From the NCBI GenBank assembly GCA_026874595.1, contig CM049306.1, forward strand, positions 43,460,019 through 43,524,018: a stretch of 64,000 bases of DNA, given 5' to 3'. This DNA comes from Sipunculus nudus. Taxonomy: Eukaryota; Annelida; Sipuncula; Golfingiida; Sipunculidae. Positions 59,101 to 64,000 of this stretch are shown here, one piece after another. Below the pieces are notes generated by a model that was given only the letters and a program-made list of their open reading frames with translations, had not been told where the DNA came from and searched no databases. Position 1 is the stretch's first letter. The number at the start of each line of letters is the position of its first letter. A program made the translations under genes and the position numbers.

Positions 59101-59639
59101 ATTACTGTTATTATTTGTTATTTTAGTATAACTACAAGGAGAAAGGCTTCCTAACCTTTGAACCCATCACATTGGTACCAATCCAGACCAAGATGATCAA
59201 CACCAGCCTGCTCTCCCAAGAGGAGGTAAAAAAAGCCTTTTGTTTCCTGTCGGTCAAACTAAATACCAGGATATCCCTGAAATAGTTACAGATTATGTAC
59301 AAATGTGATATGGTATACTTTAAAATAATGAATCCCATAAATCTAAGTAATTGTATGATCATTTGCACAAAAATGATGAGGGGAATTGTGTACTGTTTTT
59401 GTGTTTCATCGATACGAAGGATGCAGCATGCATAGCATATCAGTAACCATATAGATGTGGCGTATTGATATGTAACTATATATCGTGTGTTGATACAGTC
59501 CTTGTAATTATAATTACAGATTCAGTGGGTAAACAACTACCACCAGTCGTGCCAAGACATCGTGGGGCCTGAACTCAAGAAACAGGGTAAAGATGACGTC
59601 CTAGCCTGGCTGATGAAGGAAACAGAACCCATTGCTTAA
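24226..59639 (+). CDS. XPNPEP1: Gene 2: X-prolyl aminopeptidase 1 (cytosolic aminopeptidase P), complete, 22 coding exons
   Basis: A cytosolic M24B metallopeptidase that cleaves the bond before proline at the N-terminus. Exons: 24226-24348 (first donor), 26670-26733, 29465-29569, 30197-30237, 37024-37075, 37541-37684, 38278-38373, 38694-38775, 39186-39342, 40386-40430, 41265-41351, 41965-42015, 43077-43135, 43324-43401, 46880-46951, 47214-47274, 47983-48052, 48859-48963, 49859-49930, 51798-51874, 59127-59225, 59520-59639. That is 1860 nt or 619 residues (human about 623). All introns are GT-AG and all phases join. Residues about 1-325 are the two creatinase-like N-terminal domains and the rest is the pita-bread domain. 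Counterparts of human D415, D426, H489, E523, E537, H395, H485 and H498 are all present. ATG 24226 has A at -3 and G at +4, and aligns with the human start. The end of exon 1 is amplified into a 34-copy array. Large introns are filled with transposons. Confidence 0.93.
24313..26148 (+). repeat. 54-bp minisatellite of the exon 1/intron 1 junction, about 34 copies
   Basis: Each 54-bp unit is 36 bp of coding exon ([12 protein letters not shown]) plus the donor and 18 bp of intron. All 34 units have GT at the donor: 29 GTGAGT, three GTAAGT (units 1, 13, 25), one GTTAGT (unit 16) and one GTGAAT (unit 32). Units 9, 21 and 29 read CAG before GTGAGT, a perfect consensus. No unit has an indel or stop, so one frame is open from 24214 to 26202. 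The variants of units 1-10 recur in order in units 13-22, a 648-bp higher-order duplication. Whether the array is spliced out, partly kept or translated cannot be told from DNA. Confidence 0.95.
26206..26440 (+). repeat. Decayed older copies of the exon 1 junction repeat
   Basis: Three degenerate copies follow the array, near 26260-26330, 26335-26405 and 26410-26445. Each contains a form of TCACATCATACCTACA preceded by AGCTCT-like exon sequence. Their spacing is about 70-75 bp, longer than 54, and they have lost the donor (for example CTGCTGA in place of CTGGTGA). Confidence 0.75.
26670..26733 (+). CDS. XPNPEP1: Gene 2 exon 2
   Basis: 64 nt, acceptor ATTTCAG, donor GTAAGC. It encodes [20 protein letters not shown], then AG, matching human [20 protein letters not shown]. 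Confidence 0.93.
26804..27931 (+). mobile_element. Hairpin-ended element D1 in intron 2
   Basis: It starts TTGTATCCGCC and folds back on GTTTTGCAGATAC. It ends GGCGGATAC, the hairpin GTAGTCGCTTGTCGACTAC, then ATTCTAGTT at 27931. The body has diverged tandem units with GGTGGCGCCACC at 27248, 27378, 27527 and 27799. D2 (57704-58878) is a second full copy and D3 an antisense partial copy. HINE-like by architecture. Non-coding. Confidence 0.7.
28049..29212 (+). mobile_element. Hairpin-ended element B in intron 2, 5' truncated
   Basis: It shares with element C the repeated GGGCACAAAT..TAA..CTGGACCTAGAA units and the 3' end AGTCAACTGAAGCTCATGAC, then CCATGG.TCACTTG. The 5' hairpin is absent at the left. 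A second AGCTCAGCTGACT at 29003-29015 could mark a short internally deleted copy (29003-29212). Non-coding. Confidence 0.55.
29465..29569 (+). CDS. XPNPEP1: Gene 2 exon 3
   Basis: 105 nt, acceptor TAACAG, donor GTGAGT. It encodes [20 protein letters not shown], then [14 protein letters not shown]. The ALWTDGRY motif is characteristic of the family's N-terminal domain. Confidence 0.95.
30197..30237 (+). CDS. XPNPEP1: Gene 2 exon 4
   Basis: 41 nt, acceptor TCATAG, donor GTAATT. It encodes [14 protein letters not shown] (human GLKDTPTQEDWLVS). Intron 4 (30238-37023) holds the LINE insertion. Confidence 0.93.
30416..30426 (+). repeat. LINE target-site duplication, left copy
   Basis: AGGAATAAATC, repeated exactly at 36039-36049 after the A-rich tail of the LINE. 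Confidence 0.8.
30983..31818 (+). pseudogene. L1-like ORF1 (RNA-binding protein), one-base frameshift
   Basis: A start at 30983 gives [10 protein letters not shown] and about 50 residues, reaching a TGA at the A-run near 31132-31135. The 227-residue frame 31135-31818 then continues one base out of register. It has a coiled coil (about residues 1-90 of that frame) and an RRM-like segment with [20 protein letters not shown], then a C-terminal domain, as in L1 ORF1 proteins that coat element RNA. The break looks like loss of one base in the A-run, so ORF1 is probably inactive, unless translation starts at 31135. Confidence 0.75.
32037..35837 (+). CDS. L1-like ORF2: APE endonuclease and reverse transcriptase, intact
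   Basis: 1266 residues, no stop or frameshift. Residues about 5-240 are an apurinic-type endonuclease with LSLNVRG (N13), FLQECH (E44), [14 protein letters not shown] (D151, N153), a RRLDYF motif and STDH. Residues about 470-760 are the reverse transcriptase: [27 protein letters not shown] (D607), [14 protein letters not shown], and FADD at 707-710 in place of YADD. A C-terminal C-X2-C-X8-H-X4-C knuckle lies at 1143-1160. The protein nicks target DNA and primes reverse transcription from the nick. All core catalytic motifs are present, so it may be active or recently active. Confidence 0.95.
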   Translation: MADNIKFQVLSLNVRGIRKYMKRRQILNWLVKHNSYNGVSFLQECHCTKQDESTWSNQWRGVMYFSHGNSKSCGVCTLIGKNLDFREINKSIDLSGRYIIVECEINGLHCLLVNTYAPNHETQQVEFYEMILTELSKLTMETDVQIIWGGDFNVHLTELDADGGRTNVKHNPVNKITTIMEALNLCDIWRLKHEYIKAFTWRSNTPLIQRRLDYFLITNTLQSFVTKCDIIPSVSTDHSAVLIYVNFSKDNKMGPSHWCMNNELLNDTEYLKLIKENISEWKQEMNTEKAKTKWEYLKYKIREFTIQYSKLKAKRLRENKVWLENKVAKLEQELRCSDTPEMQDLYPTTKQKLQEHYDNITRGVIIRSRAQWLQQGEKGSRYFLNLEKRNKNNSVIRQLYCYGEYIKDSKDIMRFIKNTFEDKYTKKVSCDETELQDFFLRLQAPMNKLNEMEAESCGANITKSEVYTCLKSMKNNKTPGNDGLTKEFYLALFDDLGQCLTECLNENYDTGSLTSTQKQALVKLIPKPGKDLNHLNAWRPISLLNVDVKIISKVLVKRIEKYLQKIIQPDQYAFIKGRYIGEPIRLIWDIMYYTAEEKLPGIMFVADLESAFDSVDHDFILAALKYFGFSHSFLRWVKILHYDIQSSVMNNGFTTGYFQLERGTRQCDPLAAYLFIIVIEILAIMIRQDKDIHGIQIGNTTVKMCMFADDTTVLVKDVDSLSKVLEVLQMFEYYSSLKMNRTKSEATCIGSIKDKVFENFNLKWINLTVSTMKILGIYFSYNDDLVYKNNFKRVEHNLATTLNMWKSRTLTIFGRAEVVRSLAITKLLYVTNMLEPPNTTVKNLKRLLCDFIWRAKKPKVKYATIIGQYEKGGINFPDIECKIKTQRIVWIKRILCSEESASSKILNFRLRKIGGLNCIRGNFDLNVLPKGLPRFYLKCLEEWASYVSVIPESTEDVIYQSLWNNQYIKNNNRPLYNKHYVSSKLYYIKDLVNYDGKWKPWEKIREKNICMNHIDYMFWMALKRAIPKTWRDRFTGYEHIHDEGSEVDSVVTVNGLEKLDTLNARDIYKTLVEKIWETPTAQKVWDNKNQENSIEVKWEHVYSGIYKSTLDTHLREFQYKILNNYIPQNDLLYKWNLKETPQCSYCFEQREKILHTFLDCMVAKNFYLKITSWLQKYNVNFPPISPSLIIYGMIPVGEDNMLINQILLLYKYVLYKEREGYHSALFAVFKSKLMDIENVERYIANKKGILNTHYKKWGELKNMSKN
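36039..36049 (+). repeat. LINE target-site duplication, right copy
   Basis: AGGAATAAATC directly after the A-rich tail, identical to 30416-30426. The first A could also belong to the tail. Confidence 0.8.
37024..37075 (+). CDS. XPNPEP1: Gene 2 exon 5
   Basis: 52 nt, acceptor TTACAG, donor GTAGGT. It encodes [17 protein letters not shown] (human VLPEGSRVGVDPLIIPT). The donor choice is fixed by the phase of exon 6. Confidence 0.88.
37541..37684 (+). CDS. XPNPEP1: Gene 2 exon 6
   Basis: 144 nt, acceptor TCATCAG, donor GTCAGT. It encodes [20 protein letters not shown], then [12 protein letters not shown] and LTEEFT. ENLVD.IW is conserved with human. Confidence 0.93.
38278..38373 (+). CDS. XPNPEP1: Gene 2 exon 7
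   Basis: 96 nt, acceptor TTTCAG, donor GTGAGT. It encodes [20 protein letters not shown], then [11 protein letters not shown] (human VVTALDEIAW), marking the second creatinase-like domain. Confidence 0.94.
38694..38775 (+). CDS. XPNPEP1: Gene 2 exon 8
   Basis: 82 nt, acceptor TTTCAG, donor GTTATA (weak). It encodes [20 protein letters not shown], then IITGSSV; WLFNLRG is near-invariant in the family. Confidence 0.93.
39186..39342 (+). CDS. XPNPEP1: Gene 2 exon 9
   Basis: 157 nt, acceptor TTACAG, donor GTATGT. It encodes [20 protein letters not shown] and ends TQGKIW, where human has LFIDGDRI..PSVKEHL. Confidence 0.92.
40386..40430 (+). CDS. XPNPEP1: Gene 2 exon 10
   Basis: 45 nt, acceptor TTTCAG, donor GTAAGG. 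It encodes [15 protein letters not shown] (human VSDKASYAVSETIPK). Confidence 0.88.
40516..40696. mobile_element. Short MITE with TACAGTAAAACCT termini
   Basis: It begins TACAGTAAAACCT and ends AAGGTTTAGCTGTA, an imperfect terminal inverted repeat, about 181 bp. TA ends and CAG-type termini fit a Tc1/mariner-pogo derived MITE. In intron 10. Confidence 0.65.
41265..41351 (+). CDS. XPNPEP1: Gene 2 exon 11
   Basis: 87 nt, acceptor CCTCAG, donor GTGAGT. It encodes [20 protein letters not shown], then EIQGMKNAH (human AKAVKNSAESEGMRRAH), the linker into the catalytic domain. Confidence 0.93.
41491..41680. repeat. Diverged minisatellite, unit about 32 bp
   Basis: About six diverged units centred on GTGCACATTTCATAA with CCAGG spacers, in intron 11. 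Confidence 0.75.
41965..42015 (+). CDS. XPNPEP1: Gene 2 exon 12
   Basis: 51 nt, acceptor TTTTAG after a long T tract, donor GTAAGT. It encodes [17 protein letters not shown]. An internal GTGAGT at the Cys-Glu codons is a cryptic donor-like site. Confidence 0.94.
43077..43135 (+). CDS. XPNPEP1: Gene 2 exon 13
   Basis: 59 nt, acceptor TTTCAG, donor GTTTGA. It encodes [19 protein letters not shown] plus two bases of Ser. Confidence 0.92.
43324..43401 (+). CDS. XPNPEP1: Gene 2 exon 14
   Basis: 78 nt, acceptor TTTCAG, donor GTAAGC. It encodes [20 protein letters not shown], then AIIHY. The His is the counterpart of human H395. Confidence 0.95.
43983..46057. mobile_element. TTAA-flanked non-autonomous DNA transposon in intron 14
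   Basis: TTAA at 43979-43982 and 46058-46061 flank a 2.07-kb segment that starts GGTGGCAGAACTGGTC and ends GACCAGTCCTGCTACC (two mismatches in 16). A TTAA duplication is typical of piggyBac and Kolobok elements; which one is not settled. An 88-residue antisense frame at 45374-45640 has no recognised motif. Confidence 0.7.
46880..46951 (+). CDS. XPNPEP1: Gene 2 exon 15
   Basis: 72 nt, acceptor CTTTAG, donor GTAAGT. It ends [12 protein letters not shown], whose Asp is the first metal ligand. Confidence 0.94.
47139..47189. repeat. (AT)n microsatellite just upstream of exon 16
   Basis: About 50 bp of AT repeat ending 24 bp before the exon 16 acceptor. Confidence 0.95.
47214..47274 (+). CDS. XPNPEP1: Gene 2 exon 16
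   Basis: 61 nt, acceptor TTTCAG, donor GTAAAT. It encodes [20 protein letters not shown], with the second metal-ligand Asp in TTD. Confidence 0.95.
47556..47937 (+). mobile_element. tRNA-derived SINE, full length
   Basis: The head (about 47557-47627) has an A box, TGGCTCAGGGGTAGAGC, and a B box, GAGTTCGAATC. The body runs through TGTTATGACCCAGCAATGGG to TTACCTCC and an A-rich tail. The 3' part of the body recurs at 48523-48745. It does not fold as a functional tRNA. Confidence 0.75.
47983..48052 (+). CDS. XPNPEP1: Gene 2 exon 17
   Basis: 70 nt, acceptor TGACAG, donor GTAACC. It encodes [20 protein letters not shown], then GVK. Confidence 0.94.
48523..48745 (+). mobile_element. 5'-truncated SINE of the same family
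   Basis: It matches the 3' half of the SINE at 47556-47937 from TGTTATGACCCAGCAAT through GTGACGTAGTC to GCTACCTCCA and an A-rich tail. No tRNA head. Confidence 0.7.
48859..48963 (+). CDS. XPNPEP1: Gene 2 exon 18
   Basis: 105 nt, acceptor ACTCAG, donor GTAAGA. It encodes [20 protein letters not shown], then [16 protein letters not shown], with the H485, H489 and H498 counterparts all present. Confidence 0.95.
49408..49825 (+). mobile_element. GTCCCC-hairpin interspersed element, copy 1
   Basis: It starts TTTATTGTCCCCAGCTTCC, folding back on GGAAGGAATGGGGGACA, and ends GAAGCAGGGGACATTAAT and a short tail. It is closely related to 53173-53612. It ends only about 35 bp before the exon 19 acceptor. 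Confidence 0.7.
49859..49930 (+). CDS. XPNPEP1: Gene 2 exon 19
   Basis: 72 nt, acceptor TTGTAG, donor GTAAGA. It encodes [20 protein letters not shown], then ILSN. Confidence 0.94.
50510..50595 (+). repeat. Partial duplicate of intron 19 end and exon 20 start
   Basis: This stretch matches 51722-51809 over about 85 bp. It includes ATGTCTCCATTTACAG and the first bases of exon 20 (AACCTGGGT), then diverges. It is a decoy acceptor without the rest of the exon. The pogo relic lies exactly between the two copies. Confidence 0.75.
50600..51711 (-). mobile_element. Decayed pogo/Tigger DNA transposon in intron 19
   Basis: Flanked by TA (50598-50599, 51712-51713). The left end is CAGTCGTGACTTAATAATCC and the right end, reversed, is CAGTCTCGACTT. 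Subterminal GATTGCAAGG and GATTGTCAA words recur at both sides. It carries the end of a transposase on the minus strand. Confidence 0.75.
51000..51390 (-). pseudogene. pogo/Tigger transposase C-terminal relic
   Basis: The minus strand reads a tail with [24 protein letters not shown], a stop, then acidic sequence and an [18 protein letters not shown] segment. This is the acidic C-terminal region typical of CENP-B-like Tigger transposases. The DDE catalytic core and DNA-binding domain are absent, and there is at least one in-frame stop. Confidence 0.65.
51798..51874 (+). CDS. XPNPEP1: Gene 2 exon 20
   Basis: 77 nt, acceptor TTACAG, donor GTGAGA. It encodes [20 protein letters not shown], then KKAVTK, with the last two metal-ligand Glu. 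Confidence 0.95.
53173..53612 (+). mobile_element. GTCCCC-hairpin interspersed element, copy 2
   Basis: A second copy of the 49408-49825 family with the same ends and internal CATGAAGATCACAGG block. It contains a (TCTG)n stretch and directly abuts element C. Confidence 0.7.
53940..57000 (+). repeat. Higher-order tandem array: three 336-bp monomer types repeated three times
   Basis: Monomers carry GGTGGCGCCACC at 54310, 54646, 54982, 55654, 55990, 56327 and 56663 (steps of 336-337, with a mutated copy near 55317). Three monomer types, told apart by the sequence around the palindrome (ACATCACTTCCTGC, GATCAGTTCCTGC, CATCAGTTTGTGC), cycle in order with a period of about 1010 bp. More diverged single monomers follow to 57700. 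Confidence 0.88.
57704..58878 (+). mobile_element. Hairpin-ended element D2, nested in C
   Basis: It starts TTGTATCCGCC with fold-back GTTTTGCGGATAC and ends GGCAGATACATGTAGTCACT, then ATTCTAGTT. The body has GGTGGCGCCACC at 58021, 58170, 58301 and 58450. Same family as D1. Confidence 0.7.
59127..59225 (+). CDS. XPNPEP1: Gene 2 exon 21
   Basis: 99 nt, acceptor ATTTTAG, donor GTAAAA. It encodes [20 protein letters not shown], then [13 protein letters not shown]. Confidence 0.95.
59520..59639 (+). CDS. XPNPEP1: Gene 2 terminal exon 22
   Basis: 120 nt including TAA at 59637-59639, acceptor TTACAG. It encodes [20 protein letters not shown] and ends [18 protein letters not shown] occurs at 60328 and 61198; either could be the poly(A) signal. 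Confidence 0.94.
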   Translation: MQWVNNYHQSCQDIVGPELKKQGKDDVLAWLMKETEPIA

Positions 59640-59954
59640 ACAAGACATTATATTCTAGGTTTTTTTTATTATTTTTCCAGACACATCATCTTTACTTACA
59701 AGCAGATAATGTGCTCTGTTAGTGGCTATGTTGTTTATATTTGTGTGGTTCTAATGGTTTATCATTGGTTCATATTGACCAGCTTTATGAGGCCTTAAAG
59801 CTAGAGCCTATCAAGTAACAGCTCCCAGTGGTCAGTTTAATATACATGATTACTGCGAGTGACATATAAAATCTTAAATTAAAGGGGCTTGGGCTTTTTA
59901 GCAATATAATAATATTTTGGTATTACAACCATAAGGGACCATTGAAAATTTATA

Positions 59955-59958
<4 letters not shown>

Positions 59959-60018
<60 letters not shown>
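59959..60018. repeat. (TA)n microsatellite
   Basis: About 58 bp of TA repeat, 320 bp after the gene 2 stop codon. Confidence 0.95.
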
Positions 60019-60023
<5 letters not shown>

Positions 60024-60585
60024 CATGTTAATATTTATGATTACTTTGAGTAATATATTCTCAAATAATGTTTGTTATATAATATATTTTCTTTTTGTAA
60101 TATGCAAGTATTGCCAAAAAGAAACAGATTTTTTACATGTAACCAAAACTGATGACAAGTTGCATTGCTTTACAGGTAAAGCTTGTTTCCGTGCATCGTA
60201 AGATTGTCTTTAAGTAAAAGAACAGCAGTGGTCATATCTTTCTGTGGCACAGTTCTGATGAAATAGACATTAATTTAGCATTCACATCGCCCTTAAAACA
60301 GATTGGCAGTTAGCACATGCTTGATCAAATAAAAAAAAATTAAAAACAAGATAAAAATTAGTAACATTCATGCATGCTGTATAACCTGTATATAACAGTA
60401 CTACAAGTAAAATGAAGTGCTCAGTATTATGGCCCTTGTTAGATTGGAGAAGACATGACTTAGTCTAATTATAATTAAGTGTTGACTTGGTCTAATTATA
60501 ATGTAGTGTTGACTTAGTCTACCAGCTTTGACCAAGTCTGAATATATGATACCAGCTATTGAGGTTTATGTGCCATTTTTTTTAT

Positions 60586-60925
60586 TAGATGATTATATGC
60601 TCAGTTTATTACAAATACTGCTGATTTGTATAGTAAACGCCAAAGAAACTCCTTAATCTCAGATAGTTTGAGGACAACCTTGAATAAGGCCAGTGGTGCC
60701 ACCTATCATTTAATCAGGGAACTTGTAGAACATTTTCAGGTATATGGTGTTTTAATTATATGATTATGTGCTCAGTTTATGACAAATACAAATACTGCTC
60801 ATGTGTATAGTAAACACCAAAGAGACTCCTTGACCTCAGGTAGTGTTAGGAAAATTTTGTATAAGGCTAGTGGTGCCACCTATCACTTTATCAGGAACTA
60901 TTAGAACATTTTCAGGTACATGGTG
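60586..60925 (+). repeat. Two-copy tandem repeat, unit about 170 bp
   Basis: Two direct copies share GATTAT.TGCTCAGTTTAT, CCAAAGA.ACTCCTTRA, AGTGGTGCCACCTATCA and AGAACATTTTCAGGTA. A more diverged relative lies at 62590-62760. Each has a GTGGTGCCACC-like core, a variant of the palindrome described elsewhere. Confidence 0.75.
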
Positions 60926-62040
60926 ATAAAGATGCAAACAATGCCAAAAGTACATTACCAAGTAGGTTATAATTGTGTTATACCGGTGATATTTAAAGTG
61001 GAGCCTGTCTGAAAGACCATCCATCTTATAAAAACACCTGTCTTCTAAGACCCCCATGGAGTGAAGTTTAAGCCTACAAATTGGTTATAACTGACTTGTC
61101 TGATAAGACCACCTGTGAGTGAAGACTGTTTTAGGTTTGTGACACAGCTGGTGTGATTACACTCACTAGTTTCTTGAAATGAAGTACAAAACCCAGGAAT
61201 AAAGATTCATTATTCACAGGTTTTGAATCTATTACATATGAATATGTCAGATCTTGCTGTCATAATTCTAAATGTACTCTCACTGAAAAAGTGCCTGCAG
61301 CATTAATAGCAGCAGTTTCTCTTCAGCCAATCAGCACTTTCATATCAGCTTTTGCTTACAGCCCATGCACTTGGTGAAAAATTGCAGCTTAAGGTCATGG
61401 CAGATGGAAAATGTCTTTCATGAATGTTAAGAGCAAAGTCTGAGGGGGCAGTAAATTCTTGTCAGAGCGAAGCATAACAAGGGGGGGCTTCACCCCAAGG
61501 GGTGAGGGTGTGAAATTTTTTTAAATGCATGCTATAAATTGGCATTTCTGTGGGCATTTTTCTTATAATATAATCTGTAATCATGGAACTTAATTGCTTG
61601 CTTTTATTTACATGGCTTAAGGGTAACTGAGTGATAGTTCAAATTTAACTTTTTGAAAATACTGCCTATGATGCTGCCCCCCCCCCCCCTGGATGGCTAC
61701 GGTACTGGTAAAATATGCACTCACCGATTCCAGCAATAAAATTTATTTTGCTACAAAGGAGGGTGAATTATTTATTTTGTGTGATGTACAAATGTATGCA
61801 AGTCCTGTCTATTTTTACATATACAGTCAAAACTTACCACCAACTTATGTATTTATAAGACAGAATCCTCCATGTGCATGTTGTCATGTGACTGACTTAA
61901 TACCTCTGGTATCCCATTTACCTGGATTGTTAAACTTTAGTAACATGGGATCACCTCCTCAGTTGCTTAGCAAATGCTTGCCTTTGTTGCCATGATTGGT
62001 CTCCCCGTGGACAAAGGAATATCCCTCTGTCACAAAGGTA
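60926..62040. other. Intergenic, nothing recognised
   Basis: Contains a C-run near 61677 and a 100-residue frame (61693-61995) without recognisable motifs. No supported gene. Confidence 0.45.
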
Positions 62041-62470
62041 TACTGTTGTTGGCTTCATATTCGCGAGGCTGAAATTTTGCGATTTTTCAATTTTTAATGT
62101 TTCGCGAGGGTTTCATTTTCGCGATCTCACCAGAACCCAAATATTTTGTAAAGCCATACCTGTGTGTGTTATAAAATGAGAATAAGTCATGGGTTTGTGA
62201 TATTTTTCTCATATAACGATGGGCCCGAACACAAAGCACAGGTAGTTAAGTTCAAATTAAGGGGAACGTTTTCCCTATACCTGCATGGATGTAACTTATT
62301 ATAACAATTCTCATTGTTCTAATTTATTCCCATACAAATATTGGCTACAATAAATAAGAAGGACGTAATCCATGGGCCAATTATTCCCGAGGGTTTCATT
62401 TTCGCGATTATTTCCCATTCGCGAATATCGCGAAATTAAAACCCTCGCGAACAAAAAGGCAACCATAGTA
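62041..62470. mobile_element. MITE with TTCGCGAGGGTTT inverted repeats
   Basis: It starts TACTGTTGTTGGCTT and ends GCAACCATAGTA, flanked by TA on both sides. Subterminal TTCGCGAGG.TG.AATTTTGCGA and its inverted partner give arms of roughly 55 bp with mismatches. 430 bp, non-coding. Rich in CGCG in an otherwise CG-poor region. Confidence 0.75.
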
Positions 62471-64000
62471 TAATCCTTGTAATTGAAAATATATTATGGT
62501 GATCCAGATTAGCTCCCAAGATTTAATGGATTTTTACCCTAACCCTCAACAAAAATCTGAAAAGTTGCTCCCATCATATCAATAAAAAAGTATAATACCA
62601 TCCTGGTGGTTTTAAATGAATACGTGCCCAGCTTATTGTGGATGCAGCAGATGTGCATTACACATTAATGAGATGAATTGGCACCAGGAACTTAATATCT
62701 TGGGAGCTTGAAACAAGCCTGGTGCTGCCACCTGTTACTCAGGCAGGGAACTAGCTAAACTTTTTTTTTTTCCCTTTATTTTTATCCCACGTGCAATGGA
62801 CATCTAAGTTTATCTGAACTGGTGAAAGTAGACATTACCAATAACATACCAATGACTTGCTTAACAATTACCAAAAAAATATGTTTATCATTACAAAGTG
62901 AGACTACACATGGAATACATTTTACCTTTAATCTGTATATTGCAAACGGACATTCACTCTGCAAGAAGAAGTCAATCAATGCATTATTCGGCAAATTAAA
63001 TGCATTGGTGGCATGAAACTTTTTGGATTGCAACTGTGATACCATCTGAAAGGCTAGCCCTAACACAGCAAGGCAGGGAAGGCTCTGATTATTTCATAAA
63101 CACATTTAAATGTTGTTAAGAAATTCTTCATGATATCCACTGCATGTAATGGCGAAAATCAGAAAATTATTGGGATCATTATCAATAAATTGTCAGAACA
63201 ATTGGAAAATGTTTGTGATATACCATGTATATTTCACAATACATGTTAATAACCTAATACAAATTGACACGTCTGTTTCACAAGAAGGATAGATTTGTAA
63301 ATTTAAAATTTTTATTGTATATAGAGTATATTGTATGCTGAAATCTTAATTTCTTTATTTTATTCTAACTTCCTTAAATTATTGCTGTGAACTGTCAATC
63401 AATAGCAGGTGGAACACGTCACTGGAATTCCTCAACTTATTAATAATGTAGGTTTTAATTCAATCTTTAGGGGACATACAGATTAAGCTTATTTATTTAA
63501 TAATTATTAGAATTTATTTCGTAAGCAGTCTCAAGTCCTGAAAAGTAATAAAATTTATTCAAAAGTTTTTAATTGTCAGTTATTTTCAATTAAATGTATT
63601 CATAATTATAAGTGTACTTGAAAGAAAGTAATCTGTATCTGAGGAAGTGTGTAGTAACGTCTTAATATCCACAAATGTTGCTATCCCATAAAGATATGGA
63701 ATGGAAATTTCTATTTTCATTTGAATTTATCGTACGCTGTACTAGTACATTTGTAATTTCTAAATGAATGCTTTCAATAGTTTTCCCTTGAGACATGAGA
63801 CAATCTTAAGGTCAAATAAAGGTTTTTTTCTCAGATACCGCGAGTGTCAAATTTTGTACTACCACCCTTACGCCATCCCTGCGTAAAAATAAAAATTATT
63901 TTTGTTGCAGTGGAAATTAACCGATTTTGAGCTCCAGCCCGTTAAACATTAAATTTTGTTTCAAGAATATAAAATAACTAAATTTCGATAAAAATTTCGT
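62471..64000. other. Intergenic to window end, nothing recognised
   Basis: AT-rich sequence with one diverged repeat (62590-62760, CTGGTGCTGCCACCTG core). No coding exon or RNA gene is supported. Confidence 0.5.

Overview
This is an animal nuclear genomic window: long introns with GT-AG splice sites, (TA)n microsatellites, and many kinds of eukaryotic transposon. The repeat spectrum (a Penelope-like element, a Ty3/gypsy gag relic, tRNA-headed SINEs, and hairpin-ended elements with internal tandem arrays like the 'pearl'/HINE class known from bivalves) suggests a lophotrochozoan, probably a mollusc. That taxonomic call is inference.

Two tandem, same-strand genes for X-prolyl aminopeptidase (aminopeptidase P, M24B family) dominate the window. 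Gene 1 (55-7383) enters from the left edge. Its last 11 exons encode 288 residues of the C-terminal catalytic domain. The metal ligands are kept, but two conserved active-site histidines (human His395 and His498) are replaced. Gene 2 (24226-59639) is complete: 22 coding exons and 619 residues if the first donor is used, with all catalytic and metal residues intact. Ten consecutive exons have exactly the same lengths in the two genes, so they arose by tandem duplication.

The most unusual feature is at the end of gene 2 coding exon 1. The exon/intron junction (36 bp of exon ending in the 5' splice site plus 18 bp of intron) is amplified into about 34 tandem copies of 54 bp (24313-26148). Every copy keeps a GT donor in the same phase, nearly all GTGAGT or GTAAGT. 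Because 54 is divisible by 3, the frame stays open through the whole array. Any donor could therefore join in frame to exon 2, adding 0 to 33 extra 18-residue repeats, for 619 to 1213 residues. The array has a 12-unit higher-order duplication and older decayed copies downstream.

Layout: 1-7383 gene 1. 7780-8690 antisense Penelope-like endonuclease relic. 10041-12515 hairpin-ended elements with tandem arrays. 12516-17370 nothing gene-like. 17395-18615 nested inverted-repeat elements. 18707-20530 hairpin-ended element. 20796-21450 inverted repeat. 22553-23130 gag relic. 24226-59639 gene 2. Its introns hold D1 (26804-27931), a full-length L1-like LINE with an 11-bp target-site duplication and intact ORF2 (30427-36038), small MITEs, a TTAA-flanked element (43983-46057), SINEs, a pogo/Tigger relic (50600-51711), and a 5.4-kb element with a three-monomer higher-order 336-bp array (53621-59060). 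59640-64000 is intergenic with short repeats and one MITE.

A 12-bp perfect palindrome, GGTGGCGCCACC, occurs 17 times exactly, and many more times with mismatches, in several otherwise different tandem-repeat families. I found no rRNA gene, functional tRNA gene or CRISPR array.
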